Positions 1 through 8,810 of a stretch of DNA of 37,687 bases are shown one piece after another. The position numbers and the translations under genes were made by a program. Each line of letters opens with the position of its first letter. The stretch's first letter is position 1. Source of the stretch: an uncultured Oscillospiraceae bacterium (GTDB taxonomy: Bacteria; Bacillota; Clostridia; Oscillospirales; Oscillospiraceae); the NCBI GenBank assembly GCA_900756715.1, contig CAAELC010000006.1:1-37687 (forward strand). The letters run 5' to 3'. The notes under the pieces were generated by a model. The model did not search any database. It was not told the origin of the DNA and was given only the letters and a program-made list of their open reading frames with translations.

Positions 1-383
1 GCGGACTGAGTACGGCCATAGACGATCTGCAAAAATAGCTCGCGCATGGCGGTATTGATTGCGTCGCACACCAGGTCGGTATTCAGTGCCTCCAGAATGG
101 TCTTGCCGATAAGAATCTCAGAGGCCATGGCGGCGGAATGGGTCATGCCGGAGCAGCCGATGGTTTCCACCAGAGCCTCCTCAATGACGCCGTTTTTCAC
201 ATTCAGGGTCAGCTTGCAGGCGCCCTGCTGGGGAGCGCACCAGCCGATGCCGTGGGTGAAGCCGGAAATATCGCTGATTTCCTTGGCCTGTACCCACTTG
301 CCCTCCTCAGGGATGGGAGCCGGGCCGTGGTAAGCGCCCTTGGCGATGGGACACATATGCTGTACCTCAGTCGTATAAATCAT
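1..383 (-). CDS. Fe-S cluster assembly scaffold-like protein, C-terminus cut by window edge
   Basis: About 127 codons are visible, starting at the ATG at 383-381 behind an AAAGGA ribosome binding site; the 3' end lies before position 1. The protein begins MIYTTEVQHMCPIAKG and carries a Cys-rich GIGWCAPQQGACK segment, then TIGCSGMTHSA. I recognise this as the IscU/NifU-like scaffold protein that in Clostridia usually precedes a GGGtGRT-type protein. The recognition is from memory of the family, not a search. The Cys residues near 11, 49, 55 and 77 are candidate cluster ligands. The usual downstream partner would lie outside the window. No isc/suf desulfurase is visible nearby. Confidence 0.75.
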   Translation of the reverse strand, partial: MIYTTEVQHMCPIAKGAYHGPAPIPEEGKWVQAKEISDISGFTHGIGWCAPQQGACKLTLNVKNGVIEEALVETIGCSGMTHSAAMASEILIGKTILEALNTDLVCDAINTAMRELFLQIVYGRTQS

Positions 384-438
384 GGTAACGATTCCTTTCT
401 CATTGATTTTTTTGAGGTGATTGCTTTCCGTGGAAGTC

Positions 439-444
439 ATTATA
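439..444 (-). promoter_or_regulatory. Possible -10 box for the Fe-S scaffold gene
   Basis: TATAAT on the minus strand, about 55 bases before the start codon. I see no convincing -35 hexamer at 16-18 bases, so this rests on the -10 box alone. Confidence 0.3.
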
Positions 445-497
445 ACAGATTTTTTTCAGAAAAGCTATAAAACATTCCGAATATTTGGCCTAAATTT

Positions 498-1502
498 TTA
501 CCGTGCTACGAAACCAAGCTTCCGCTGCACCTTGCTGAGCGTCTTGGCTGCAAGATACGAGGCGTGAGCCGCTCCCTCTTTATAAACGCTTTCCAGATAA
601 GCCTTGTCCGCCATAATGCGCTCGGATTCCTCCCGGATGGGCCGCAGCAGCTCCACCACTGCCTCCCCCACGGCAGGCTTGAACACCCCGTAGCCCTGAC
701 CGGCAAAGTCCGCTTCGGCCTCGGCCATGGTCTTGCCGGTGGCAGCGCAGTAAATGGTCAGAAGGTTGGAAATGCCAGCCTTGTTCTCCTTATCAAACTT
801 CACCGCCGTTTCACAGTCGGTGACGGCACGCTTGAATTTACGCATGATATCCTCAGGCTTGTCCATCAGAAAGACGCAGCCGTCGGGGTCGGACTTGCTC
901 ATCTTGTTTTCGGGGTTGGCAAGGCTCATAACCCGGGCGCCCATCTTGGGGATGAATGCCTCCGGCAGGACAAAGGTATCGCTGTATACACTGTTGAAGC
1001 GCTGGGCAATGTCCCGCGTGAGCTCCACATGCTGGCGCTGATCTTCGCCCACAGGCACCAGTTCCGCCTGATACAGCAGAATGTCTGCCGCCATCAGCAC
1101 GGGATAGGTAAACAGACCCGCCGTGATGTTGTCAGCATGCTGCTTGGCTTTCGCCTTGAACTGGGTCATGCGGCTGAGCTCACCAAACTGGGTGTAGCAG
1201 CCCAGAATCCACGAAAGCTCCGCGTGCTGGGGAACATGGCTCTGAATAAACATGATGTTCTTCTTCGGATTCAGACCGCAGGCAATGTACTGGGCCAGCT
1301 GGTTCACGCTGCGCCGGCGCAGCAGCGCAGGCTCCTGCCGGACGGTGATGGCGTGCATATCCACAATGCAGTACAGGCACTCATACTCGTCCTGCAGCTC
1401 AACCCAGTTGCGGATGGCCCCCAGATAGGAGCCAAGCGTCAGCTCTCCGCTGGGCTGGATGCCGCTGAAAATACGCTTTTTCCGTTGTGCTTGTTGTTCC
1501 AT
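498..1502 (-). CDS. trpS: Tryptophanyl-tRNA synthetase
   Basis: Class I synthetase charging tRNA-Trp, 334 residues, the usual length. The start codon at 1502 follows a GAGG ribosome binding site 8 bases upstream. An in-frame ATG at 1595 would add 31 residues (Lys/Arg-rich) unlike the family, and lies upstream of the -10 box. The N-terminal SGIQPSGELTLGSYLGAI contains the HIGH-type signature, and NKMSKSDPD is the KMSKS loop. It has its own promoter and is divergent from gltX. No T-box leader fits in the roughly 40 transcribed leader bases. No clear terminator follows. Confidence 0.96.
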   Translation of the reverse strand: MEQQAQRKKRIFSGIQPSGELTLGSYLGAIRNWVELQDEYECLYCIVDMHAITVRQEPALLRRRSVNQLAQYIACGLNPKKNIMFIQSHVPQHAELSWILGCYTQFGELSRMTQFKAKAKQHADNITAGLFTYPVLMAADILLYQAELVPVGEDQRQHVELTRDIAQRFNSVYSDTFVLPEAFIPKMGARVMSLANPENKMSKSDPDGCVFLMDKPEDIMRKFKRAVTDCETAVKFDKENKAGISNLLTIYCAATGKTMAEAEADFAGQGYGVFKPAVGEAVVELLRPIREESERIMADKAYLESVYKEGAAHASYLAAKTLSKVQRKLGFVAR

Positions 1503-1545
1503 GAAAAGACCTCGCTTCCTGCTTGTTCTTGTGTTATCCCGTTTC

Positions 1546-1574
1546 ATTTTACCATGGCACTTTTGCAAAAGCAA
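1546..1574 (-). promoter_or_regulatory. Sigma-A promoter of trpS
   Basis: TTGCTT (1574-1569), 17-base spacer, TAAAAT (1551-1546) on the minus strand, giving a short leader of about 40 bases. Confidence 0.65.
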
Positions 1575-1583
1575 GTTTTTACC

Positions 1584-1611
1584 TTGACTTTTCACCGCTG
1601 TAAAATATAAT
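1584..1611 (+). promoter_or_regulatory. Sigma-A promoter of gltX
   Basis: TTGACT (1584-1589), 16-base spacer, TATAAT (1606-1611). A second TATAAT at 1611-1616 would need a 21-base spacer and is less likely. It sits back to back with the trpS promoter. Confidence 0.7.
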
Positions 1612-1691
1612 ATAATAGGTACTTTTTATGGCATCGCTGCTGCTCTGATTTTATCGGAAGCGGCCTGATTTTAAATGGAGGTTTTTTACCT

Positions 1692-3179
1692 ATGACTTTG
1701 GATCACAGCTATTTTGACCGGATGGAGGAAAAAATCCCCCACGGAAAGGTGCGCACGCGCTTCGCCCCCTCCCCCACCGGTTATATGCACATCGGCAACC
1801 TGCGCACGGCGCTGTACACATGGCTCATTGCCCGCTCTCAGGGTGGAACTTTCATTCTGCGCATTGAGGACACCGACCAGAGCCGTCAGGTGGAGGGCGC
1901 TGTGGAGGTGATTTACCGCACCATGGCCGAGTGCGGCCTGACCCACGATGAAGGACCGGATGTAGGCGGCCCGGTAGCCCCTTATATCCAGTCCCAGCGC
2001 CGGGACACCTATGGCAAGTATGCCCGGCTGCTGGTGGAAAAAGGTGCGGCCTATTACTGTTTCTGTGAAAAAACCGAATCAGAGGAGGACAGCGGCGACT
2101 TCCAGCGGGCGGCTGACCCCTGCCGCAGCCTTACAGCAGAGCAGGTGGAGGAGAAGCTGGCAGCAGGTCTTCCCTTTGTCATCCGGCAGAAAATTCCGGA
2201 AAGCGGCACCACCACCTTCCACGACGCGATTTTTGGCGACATCACCGTGGAAAACAGCACGCTGGACGATCAGGTGCTGCTGAAGCGGGATGGCCTGCCC
2301 ACATATAACTTTGCCAATGTGGTGGATGACCATCTCATGGGGATCACCCATGTGGTAAGGGGCAGCGAATACCTCTCCTCCGCGCCCAAGTACAATCTGC
2401 TGTATGAGGCTTTCGGCTGGGAGGTGCCCACCTATGTACACTGCTCCCCTGTGATGCGGGATGCCAAGAACAAGATGTCCAAGCGGCACGGCGATCCTTC
2501 CTATGAGGATCTGAAGGCGCAGGGCTATCTGACGGAGGCAATTCTGAACTATGTGGCGCTTTTGGGCTGGAGTCCCAAGGGAGAGCAGGCAGAGCAGGAA
2601 ATCTTTAGCTTGGCAGAGCTTGTAAAGGCCTTTGACATGTCGGGAATTTCCAAGTCTCCCGCTATTTTCGACCAGGCAAAGCTGGATCATTTCAACGCTG
2701 TGTATCTGCGTTCCATGGCCCCGGAGGATTTTGCACGGGTGGCGGAACCATACATTCGCCAGACAGTTACAGATCCCCGGTTTGATGTTGCCCAGATTGC
2801 AGCGCTGCTGCAGGCCCGGTGTGAAAAGCTGACGGAGATCCCGGAAAAGGTAGACTTTTTCGACAAGCTTCCTGCCTATGGCGTTGAGTTTTATACCAAT
2901 AAAAAGTCCAAAACAAACCCCGATGTATGCCGGGAAATGCTTCAGGCAGCCATTCCCATGCTGGAGCAGCTGCCCCAGTGGTCGGCAGAGGGAATCCATG
3001 ACGGATTGGTATCTCTGGCCGAGCAGTTGGGCGTGAAGAATGCTACCCTGATGTGGCCCGTGCGGATTGCCGCCGCCGGCAAGCTGGTGACCCCCGGCGG
3101 TGCGGTGGAGATTTGCCATATTCTGGGGCGGGAAGAAACGCTGAGCCGCCTTCGCGCGGGCCTTGCCATGCTGAGCTGA
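1692..3179 (+). CDS. gltX: Glutamyl-tRNA synthetase
   Basis: Class I synthetase for glutamate, 495 residues. The start at 1692 follows a GGAGG ribosome binding site at 1677-1681. FAPSPTGYMHIGNLRTALY is the HIGH motif and NKMSKRHGD the KMSK loop. It leads an operon with a SpoIIM-like membrane protein (the stop TGA overlaps the next ATG) and glutamine synthetase III, so two glutamate-consuming enzymes share a transcript. Whether it is discriminating or also charges tRNA-Gln cannot be decided here; no gatCAB is visible. Confidence 0.97.
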   Translation: MTLDHSYFDRMEEKIPHGKVRTRFAPSPTGYMHIGNLRTALYTWLIARSQGGTFILRIEDTDQSRQVEGAVEVIYRTMAECGLTHDEGPDVGGPVAPYIQSQRRDTYGKYARLLVEKGAAYYCFCEKTESEEDSGDFQRAADPCRSLTAEQVEEKLAAGLPFVIRQKIPESGTTTFHDAIFGDITVENSTLDDQVLLKRDGLPTYNFANVVDDHLMGITHVVRGSEYLSSAPKYNLLYEAFGWEVPTYVHCSPVMRDAKNKMSKRHGDPSYEDLKAQGYLTEAILNYVALLGWSPKGEQAEQEIFSLAELVKAFDMSGISKSPAIFDQAKLDHFNAVYLRSMAPEDFARVAEPYIRQTVTDPRFDVAQIAALLQARCEKLTEIPEKVDFFDKLPAYGVEFYTNKKSKTNPDVCREMLQAAIPMLEQLPQWSAEGIHDGLVSLAEQLGVKNATLMWPVRIAAAGKLVTPGGAVEICHILGREETLSRLRAGLAMLS

Positions 3180-3799
3180 TGGAATGGCTTTCTGCGCAGC
3201 GGCAGGCGGCACACCGTTTTTTCCGGGAACAGTACGGACGCTTTGTCCGCACGACAGCAATCGTTTTCATCGCGCTGATTCTGCTGACCTTCGCGGCGGG
3301 AATGCTGCTGCCGCGGCAGGCAGAGGCAATCGTGGATATGTTTTCCCGGTTTATGTATGAAAGCGGTGTGCTGGATACAGACGGCTCGGTGCAGGCAGCG
3401 GCACTGTTTCTCAGCAATCTGCGGGCAGTCGCTCTCGGCGTCTTGTACGGGCTTATTCCCTTTCTGTTTCTGCCCGCCCTGCCCCTTGGTATCAACGCCA
3501 TGGTGATTGGCCTGTTTGCCTCTTACTATGTGCAAAACGGCATGAGTCTGCTTACCTTTCTGGCCGGTGTGCTGCCGCACGGCATTTTCGAGCTTCCGGC
3601 GCTGGTGCTGGGAATCGCCTTGGGGCTGTGTCTGTGCCGCGGGCTGACGGACTATGTCCGAAAAAATACCAAGGGTGTGATGGTCCCCTTGTTTTTGAAT
3701 CTGGCGCGGGTTTTCCTTCTCTGGATTGTCCCGCTGCTGGCGGTGGCGGCCATAATCGAAACCTATATCACACCCGTAATTTTACAGTGGTTTATTTAA
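3179..3799 (+). CDS. SpoIIM-family (stage II sporulation protein M-like) membrane protein
   Basis: 206 residues, with the start taken at the ATG of the TGATG overlap with the gltX stop, so translation is probably coupled. Hydrophobic segments lie at about 25-45, 83-117, 122-155 and 168-195. The LPHGIFELPAL segment at about 132-142 is the signature of the SpoIIM/DUF95 family, together with an AALFLSNLRAVALG stretch at about 73-87. B. subtilis SpoIIM works in engulfment with SpoIID and SpoIIP, but the family also has non-sporulation members. The housekeeping operon context makes a strict sporulation role uncertain. Confidence 0.78.
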   Translation: MEWLSAQRQAAHRFFREQYGRFVRTTAIVFIALILLTFAAGMLLPRQAEAIVDMFSRFMYESGVLDTDGSVQAAALFLSNLRAVALGVLYGLIPFLFLPALPLGINAMVIGLFASYYVQNGMSLLTFLAGVLPHGIFELPALVLGIALGLCLCRGLTDYVRKNTKGVMVPLFLNLARVFLLWIVPLLAVAAIIETYITPVILQWFI

Positions 3800-3830
3800 T
3801 CTGCCGCAGCAGCGGCGAAAGGAGTTTCCA

Positions 3831-5927
3831 ATGGACGAGAAAGTAAAAAACATCCCTGAACTGTTCGGCTGCATGGTCTTCAACGAGGACAAAATGCGAC
3901 AGTGTCTGCCCGCCAATGTATACGCTGCCTGGCAGCAATGCCTGATTCAGGGAAGCGGGCTGGATCGCTCTATTGCAGACGAAATCGCCAACGCCATGAA
4001 GGACTGGGCTATCTCCATAGGGGCCACGCATTATACGCACTGGTTCCAGCCCATGACCGGTGTTACTGCTGAAAAGCATGACAGCTTTATCACGCCTTCC
4101 GGCCGCGACCGGATCATTATGGAATTGTCCGGCAAGGAACTGTCCCGGGGCGAGGCAGACGCCTCCTCCTTCCCCTCCGGTGGCCTGCGCGCCACCTTCG
4201 AGGCCCGCGGCTATACCGCATGGGACCCTACCTCCTACGCCTTTGTCAAGGACAAAACCCTGTATATTCCCACGATTTTCTGCTCCTACAGCGGCGAAAC
4301 GCTGGATAAAAAGACTCCCCTGCTGCGCTCCATCAGCCGGCTGGATCAGCACAGCATCCGTATTCTGCGCCTGTTCGGCAACACCGAGGCCAAGCATGTA
4401 ACTCCTCAGGTGGGGCCGGAACAGGAGTACTTCCTCATTGACAAGGCCATGTATAACCGGCGGGAGGATTTGAAGCTGTGCGGCAGAACCCTGTTTGGTT
4501 CCCGTCCCCCCAAGGGGCAGGAGTTGGATGACCATTACTATGGGGCCATCCGGCCCCGGGTAGCGGCCTTTATGCACGATCTGGATGAGGAGCTGTGGAA
4601 GGTTGGCATTTTTGCCAAGACCGAGCACAACGAGGTAGCCCCTGCCCAGCACGAAATCGCTCCCGTGTATACCGATGCCAACACCGCTACCGATCACAAC
4701 CAGTTGACCATGGCGCTGCTGAAAAAGGTGGCTGACCGCCATGGGCTGGTGTGCCTGCTGCATGAAAAGCCCTTTGCCGGGGTCAACGGCAGCGGCAAGC
4801 ATGACAACTGGTCTTTGTCCACGGATACCGGGGAAAACCTTCTCAAGCCCGGAAAAACTCCCAGTCAGAATGCCCAGTTCCTGCTGTTTCTGGCAGCTTT
4901 TATCAAGGGCGTTGATGAATATCAGGACATCCTGCGCTGCTGCGTATCCTATCCCGGAAATGACCTGCGTCTGGGCGGCAACGAGGCTCCCCCGGCGGTG
5001 ATTTCCATATTCCTGGGCGATGAACTGACGGCCATTCTGGAATCTATCATCGAAGGCACCGAGTATGTGGACATCACCAAGAAGAAGCTGGAGATTGGCG
5101 TGGACACCATGCCGGAGATTCCGCAGGATACCACAGACCGCAACCGTACCTCTCCGCTGGCCTTTACAGGCAATAAGTTTGAATTCCGCATGCTGGGCTC
5201 CTCTCAGTCCATCGCCAGCCCCAACACGGTGCTTAACACCATCATGGCAGAGGAGCTGAGCATTTTCGCCGATATTCTGGAGCATACGGACGATTTCAAG
5301 GGAACACTGCAGGCGTTGCTGCATGACACCTTCAAGGCCCATCAGCGCATCATTTTCAACGGCAACGGCTATGACGAATCCTGGGCGCAGGAGGCCGAGC
5401 GCCGTGGCCTGTCCAATCTGCGGGACACCGTGGACAGCATGCCTGCCTATATAAATCCCAAGAATATTGACCTGTTCACCCGCCATGGTGTGTTCAGCGA
5501 AACGGAAATGCACGCCCGCTATGGCATTCATCTGGAGAATTATTGTAAAATCACGGCGATAGAGTCCAACACGCTGCTGGATATGATTCGCCGCCACATT
5601 TTCCCTGCGGTGTCCGACTACACCAGTCGTCTGGCCCAGACAGTGCAGCGCAAGCAGGCCGTAGGGGCCGACAGTGCAGCAGAGATGGATCTTCTGAAAT
5701 CCCTGTCTGAAAAGAATCGCGCTCTGTACGAAACGGCGCAGAATCTGACCCGGGTGCTGGATGCCGCCCCCGCTTCCGAGGGGGACATTGAATCCGCCCG
5801 GTATTACCGCGACACGGTGTATGCACTGGAGTTGAAGGCAAGCCGGCTGATTAACCAGCTGGAAATCCTGACGGATGCGCAGTGCTGGCCCTATCCCACC
5901 TACGCAGATATACTGTTCAGCGTGTAA
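3831..5927 (+). CDS. glnN: Glutamine synthetase type III
   Basis: Cytosolic ATP-dependent ligase forming glutamine from glutamate and ammonia. It has 698 residues, typical for the long GSIII type found in Bacteroides and Clostridia. The ribosome binding site AAAGGAG lies just before the start at 3831. Family signatures: THWFQPMTGVTAEKHDSF near 65-82, TEHNEVAPAQHEIAP near 265-279, HEKPFAGVNGSGKHDNWS near 309-326, and NRTSPLAFTGNKFEFR near 438-453. It is last in the gltX operon, 31 bases after the SpoIIM-like gene, and is followed by a long hairpin. I see no glutamine riboswitch or GlnR-type box close to it. Confidence 0.95.
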   Translation: MDEKVKNIPELFGCMVFNEDKMRQCLPANVYAAWQQCLIQGSGLDRSIADEIANAMKDWAISIGATHYTHWFQPMTGVTAEKHDSFITPSGRDRIIMELSGKELSRGEADASSFPSGGLRATFEARGYTAWDPTSYAFVKDKTLYIPTIFCSYSGETLDKKTPLLRSISRLDQHSIRILRLFGNTEAKHVTPQVGPEQEYFLIDKAMYNRREDLKLCGRTLFGSRPPKGQELDDHYYGAIRPRVAAFMHDLDEELWKVGIFAKTEHNEVAPAQHEIAPVYTDANTATDHNQLTMALLKKVADRHGLVCLLHEKPFAGVNGSGKHDNWSLSTDTGENLLKPGKTPSQNAQFLLFLAAFIKGVDEYQDILRCCVSYPGNDLRLGGNEAPPAVISIFLGDELTAILESIIEGTEYVDITKKKLEIGVDTMPEIPQDTTDRNRTSPLAFTGNKFEFRMLGSSQSIASPNTVLNTIMAEELSIFADILEHTDDFKGTLQALLHDTFKAHQRIIFNGNGYDESWAQEAERRGLSNLRDTVDSMPAYINPKNIDLFTRHGVFSETEMHARYGIHLENYCKITAIESNTLLDMIRRHIFPAVSDYTSRLAQTVQRKQAVGADSAAEMDLLKSLSEKNRALYETAQNLTRVLDAAPASEGDIESARYYRDTVYALELKASRLINQLEILTDAQCWPYPTYADILFSV

Positions 5928-5946
5928 AAGACACAAAAACAAGCCT

Positions 5947-6001
5947 CACAAATGCAGAGGACTTCCGCACCATTACGGTGCGGAAGTCTTCTGCATTTGT
6001 G
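5947..6001 (+). terminator. Long hairpin between convergent glnN and copA
   Basis: Two 25-base arms (5947-5971 and 5977-6001) around a 5-base loop. The only imperfect pair is G.U in plus-strand RNA and A.C in minus-strand RNA, so it folds better in the glnN transcript. There is no U tract on the plus side; TTTTT follows a few bases later on the minus side. Confidence 0.7.
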
Positions 6002-6012
6002 CCTCATTACAT

Positions 6013-6213
6013 TCACTGTATGCTGACCACCTGATAGCCCGCATCCTCCACTGCCTTGCGCAGCGTGTCATCAGACACCTCGCCGCTGACAGTGGCCGTC
6101 TTCTTTTCCAGATCTACCTTGGCGGTGACACCGGGGATGGCGTTCAGTGCACTCTCCACCCGGCCGGAGCAGTGGGTGCACATCATGCCCTCAATCGTCA
6201 TTACCTTCTGCAT
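6013..6213 (-). CDS. Possible internally initiated CopZ-like copper chaperone (C-terminal part of copA)
   Basis: In-frame ATG at 6213-6211 inside copA. It is preceded after 7 bases by GAGGAGGA (minus strand, 6228-6221), as good as any ribosome binding site in this window. Initiation there would give a free 66-residue protein with the MxCxxC copper site (MMCTHC, residues 10-15), the normal length of CopZ. The start falls exactly at the boundary between the acidic linker and the chaperone domain. It is either a remnant of a recent copA-copZ gene fusion or a working internal start; the sequence alone does not decide. Confidence 0.4.
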   Translation of the reverse strand: MQKVMTIEGMMCTHCSGRVESALNAIPGVTAKVDLEKKTATVSGEVSDDTLRKAVEDAGYQVVSIQ

Positions 6214-8496
6214 GGTTGCTTCCTCCTCACTTTCAGTTTGATGATTCTGTTCGGGAATATCGTTCGGTCTGGCAGGTGCCTTCCAGCCCCGCAGCCGCAG
6301 AGCATTGGACACCACACAGACAGAGCTTAAACTCATGGCGGCAGCGGCAATCATGGGGTTCAGCGTGATTCCAAGCGCCGGATACAAAACGCCTGCTGCC
6401 AGCGGAATGCCAATGGCGTTGTAGAAAAAGGCCCAGAACAGGTTCTGGCGAATATTCCGGATGACCGCCCGGGACAAGGACACAGCAGACACAATATCCC
6501 ATAGGCTGCTTTTCATCAGTACCACATTAGCGGATTCAATGGCAATATCCGTGCCCGCGCCGATGGCCAATCCCACATCCGCCCGGGCCAATGCCGGGGC
6601 ATCGTTGATGCCATCACCCACCATCACGGTCAGTTTTCCTTCCTGCTGCAGTTGCTCCACGCAGCGTGCCTTATCCGTGGGCAGCACCTGCGCCTGCACC
6701 CGCTGAATGCCCACCTGCCGGGCAATTGCCTGCGCTGTGCGCTGGTTGTCTCCGGTCAGCAGCACCACCTCATGCCCGGAGTTTTGCAGGGCAGCAATTG
6801 CCGCCGCACTGTCCGGCTTCACTACATCTGCCACCGCAATCACGCCCAGCAGCCGGTCATCATCTGCAAAATACAAGACTGTTTTCCCCTCGTCTGCCAT
6901 GCGGGCCGCCTGCTGCGCAAGTGCAGGTCTGCTCTGGATGTATCGGGCCAGATACTTCTCGTTTCCTGCGTAGAGCTTCCGGCCGCAAAGCACTGCCTGC
7001 ACCCCTCCGCCGGGTATCGCCTTAAAATCTGTTACCTCTTCCGCGGCAAGGCCACGGGCCTGCGCTTCCTCGGAAACAGCAAGGGACAGCGGATGCTCAG
7101 ACGGCTTCTCCACGGCGGCCGCCAGTGTCAGCAGCTCTGTTTCCCGCACGCCTTCCGCGCACACTACATCAGTCACCCGCGGGTGGCCCTGTGTCACCGT
7201 TCCGGTTTTATCAAGCACTACTGCCTGCACCTTGCCCAGCAGCTCCAGACTTTCCGCAGACTTAATCAGGATACCGCTCTGTGCCGCCTTTCCGGTTCCC
7301 ACCATAATAGCAACCGGCGTGGCAAGGCCCAGCGCACAGGGGCAGGAAATCACCAGCACCGCGATGCCAACAGACAGGCAGAAGCGGATGCTCTGCCCGC
7401 CGACGAAATACCACAGCAGCGCCGCAATCACAGCGATGGAGATGACTGCCGGGACAAAAATGGCGCTGATGCGATCCGCCAGACGGGAAATAGGTGCCTT
7501 GGAGGAGGCTGCCTCCTCCATCAGCTTTACAATCTGGGAAAGCGTGGTGTCGCCGCCCACCCGGGTGGCCGTCATTTCCAGATACCCGGATCGCAGCACG
7601 GTGGCAGAGGAAACACTATCGCCTGTCTTCTTCTCCGCCGGAAGGCTTTCGCCGGTCAGGGCGGACTCGTCAACTGTAGCACTTCCGGTAACGACAGTGC
7701 CATCCACCGGGATCTTGCCGCCCTGACGGACGATCACTGTGTCACCCACTGCGATTTCAACGGCAGGGATGGTAACCTCCTGCCCGTCCCGGCGCACCAC
7801 AGCACTGTCCGGAGCAAGGGCCAGCAGGGACGAGATGGCCCCTGTCGTCTTTTTCCGGGAACGCTGCTCCAGATATTTGCCAACGGTGACAAGGGCAAGA
7901 ATCATGCCGGCCGATTCAAAATACAAATCCGGCATATCTCCGGTTGCAGTCCCGCCCAGCGAGACCATTTCAATCAAGCTGTAAATCACGCCTGCTGCCG
8001 CCCCCAGCGCCACCAGTGAATCCATATTCGGGCTGCCCTGAAAGAGGCGGGAAAAGCCCACCGTGAAATAAGCGCGGTTCAATATGAGAATGGGCAGCAG
8101 CAGCACGAGCTCAGCCAGAGCCATGGCCAGCGGATGCATGTGCAGGTACATGGGGATGGGCAGCCCCATCATATGTCCCATGCTGAGATAAAACAGGGGC
8201 ACCAGAAATGCGACCGACCAGATCAGCCGCTTTTTCATGGCCCTTACAATTTTATCCTGCTCCCGGTTGGGGGTGCGGTCCGATTCGTCAGCTACTCTGG
8301 CTCCGTACCCCGCCTTCACAACCGCGTCAATGATCTGCTGCGTGGTAACCGTTTTTTCATCAAAAACGGCATTTAGCCGTCCCAGCATCAGGTTTACCAC
8401 TGCCGACTGCACTCCGGGCAGCTGGGACACCGCCCGCTCCACATGCGCAGAGCATGCGGCGCAGGTCATACCTGTCACCGCAAATTGTTGATTCAT
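6013..8496 (-). CDS. copA: Copper-exporting P1B-type ATPase with N- and C-terminal metal-binding domains
   Basis: 827 residues. An N-terminal heavy-metal-associated domain has MTCAAC at about 10-15. Eight hydrophobic segments include the CPC ion site (SCPCALGLATP, about 385), followed by the phosphorylation motif DKTGT (about 428) and GDGINDAPA (about 628). This is the signature of CopA-type Cu(I) exporters of the plasma membrane. After the last membrane helix and an acidic linker comes a second metal-binding domain of 66 residues with MMCTHC, resembling free CopZ. The start at 8496 follows AAGGAGG and is 13 bases after csoR, so the two are cotranscribed from the CsoR-controlled promoter. The C-terminal domain begins with a Met codon preceded by a strong internal ribosome binding site. 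Confidence 0.96.
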   Translation of the reverse strand: MNQQFAVTGMTCAACSAHVERAVSQLPGVQSAVVNLMLGRLNAVFDEKTVTTQQIIDAVVKAGYGARVADESDRTPNREQDKIVRAMKKRLIWSVAFLVPLFYLSMGHMMGLPIPMYLHMHPLAMALAELVLLLPILILNRAYFTVGFSRLFQGSPNMDSLVALGAAAGVIYSLIEMVSLGGTATGDMPDLYFESAGMILALVTVGKYLEQRSRKKTTGAISSLLALAPDSAVVRRDGQEVTIPAVEIAVGDTVIVRQGGKIPVDGTVVTGSATVDESALTGESLPAEKKTGDSVSSATVLRSGYLEMTATRVGGDTTLSQIVKLMEEAASSKAPISRLADRISAIFVPAVISIAVIAALLWYFVGGQSIRFCLSVGIAVLVISCPCALGLATPVAIMVGTGKAAQSGILIKSAESLELLGKVQAVVLDKTGTVTQGHPRVTDVVCAEGVRETELLTLAAAVEKPSEHPLSLAVSEEAQARGLAAEEVTDFKAIPGGGVQAVLCGRKLYAGNEKYLARYIQSRPALAQQAARMADEGKTVLYFADDDRLLGVIAVADVVKPDSAAAIAALQNSGHEVVLLTGDNQRTAQAIARQVGIQRVQAQVLPTDKARCVEQLQQEGKLTVMVGDGINDAPALARADVGLAIGAGTDIAIESANVVLMKSSLWDIVSAVSLSRAVIRNIRQNLFWAFFYNAIGIPLAAGVLYPALGITLNPMIAAAAMSLSSVCVVSNALRLRGWKAPARPNDIPEQNHQTESEEEATMQKVMTIEGMMCTHCSGRVESALNAIPGVTAKVDLEKKTATVSGEVSDDTLRKAVEDAGYQVVSIQ

Positions 8497-8509
8497 AAAA
8501 AGCGCCTCC

Positions 8510-8806
8510 TTATTTCATCAGCTTCTGCAGTGTGGCCACCAATTCGTCGATGACCTCATCGTCCCCCTGCCGGATGCCGTTGGCCACGCAGGTGCGGATA
8601 TGCGTGGCCAACAGCTCCTTGCTGAAGCTGTTCAGGGCCGCATTGACAGCGGACACCTGAATCAAGATGTCGGGACAGTAGGAATCTTTTTGCAGCATCT
8701 CCCGCAAACCACGCACCTGTCCCTCAATCCGGCTGAGGCGGTTTATAAGGCGCTTCTGTTCTTCCTCAGAGCGGTGCTTTGTCTTCTGATGGCAACAGCA
8801 ATCCAT
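8510..8806 (-). CDS. csoR: CsoR-family copper-sensing repressor
   Basis: 98 residues, all-helical DUF156 family. The Cu(I) ligand triad is present as C44, H69 and C73, with the same 25 and 4 residue spacings as Mycobacterium CsoR C36-H61-C65. This supports copper rather than nickel or sulfide sensing. The N-terminus has an extra CCCH cluster (residues 3-6), which could add metal sites. The start at 8806 follows GGGAGGT. It represses its own promoter and the downstream copA by inference from the two G/C-tract palindromes upstream. Confidence 0.93.
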   Translation of the reverse strand: MDCCCHQKTKHRSEEEQKRLINRLSRIEGQVRGLREMLQKDSYCPDILIQVSAVNAALNSFSKELLATHIRTCVANGIRQGDDEVIDELVATLQKLMK

Positions 8807-8810
8807 AATT

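Noticed and set aside
1500..1595. 31-residue N-terminal extension of TrpS
   Set aside because: The upstream ATG has no ribosome binding site, lies before the probable -10 box and gives a non-family sequence.
1503..1691. T-box leader for trpS or gltX
   Set aside because: The promoters leave only about 40 bases of leader for trpS and about 75 for gltX, too short for a T-box, and no terminator/anti-terminator pair is visible.
3792..5942. 716-codon open frame antisense to glnN, and similar long antisense frames opposite xdhD (23917-26847), xdhA (28918-31116) and the fused XDH gene (33050-34555)
   Set aside because: They mirror strong, fully recognised genes; they have no ribosome binding sites and resemble no protein family. 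GC-rich codon use leaves such antisense frames open.
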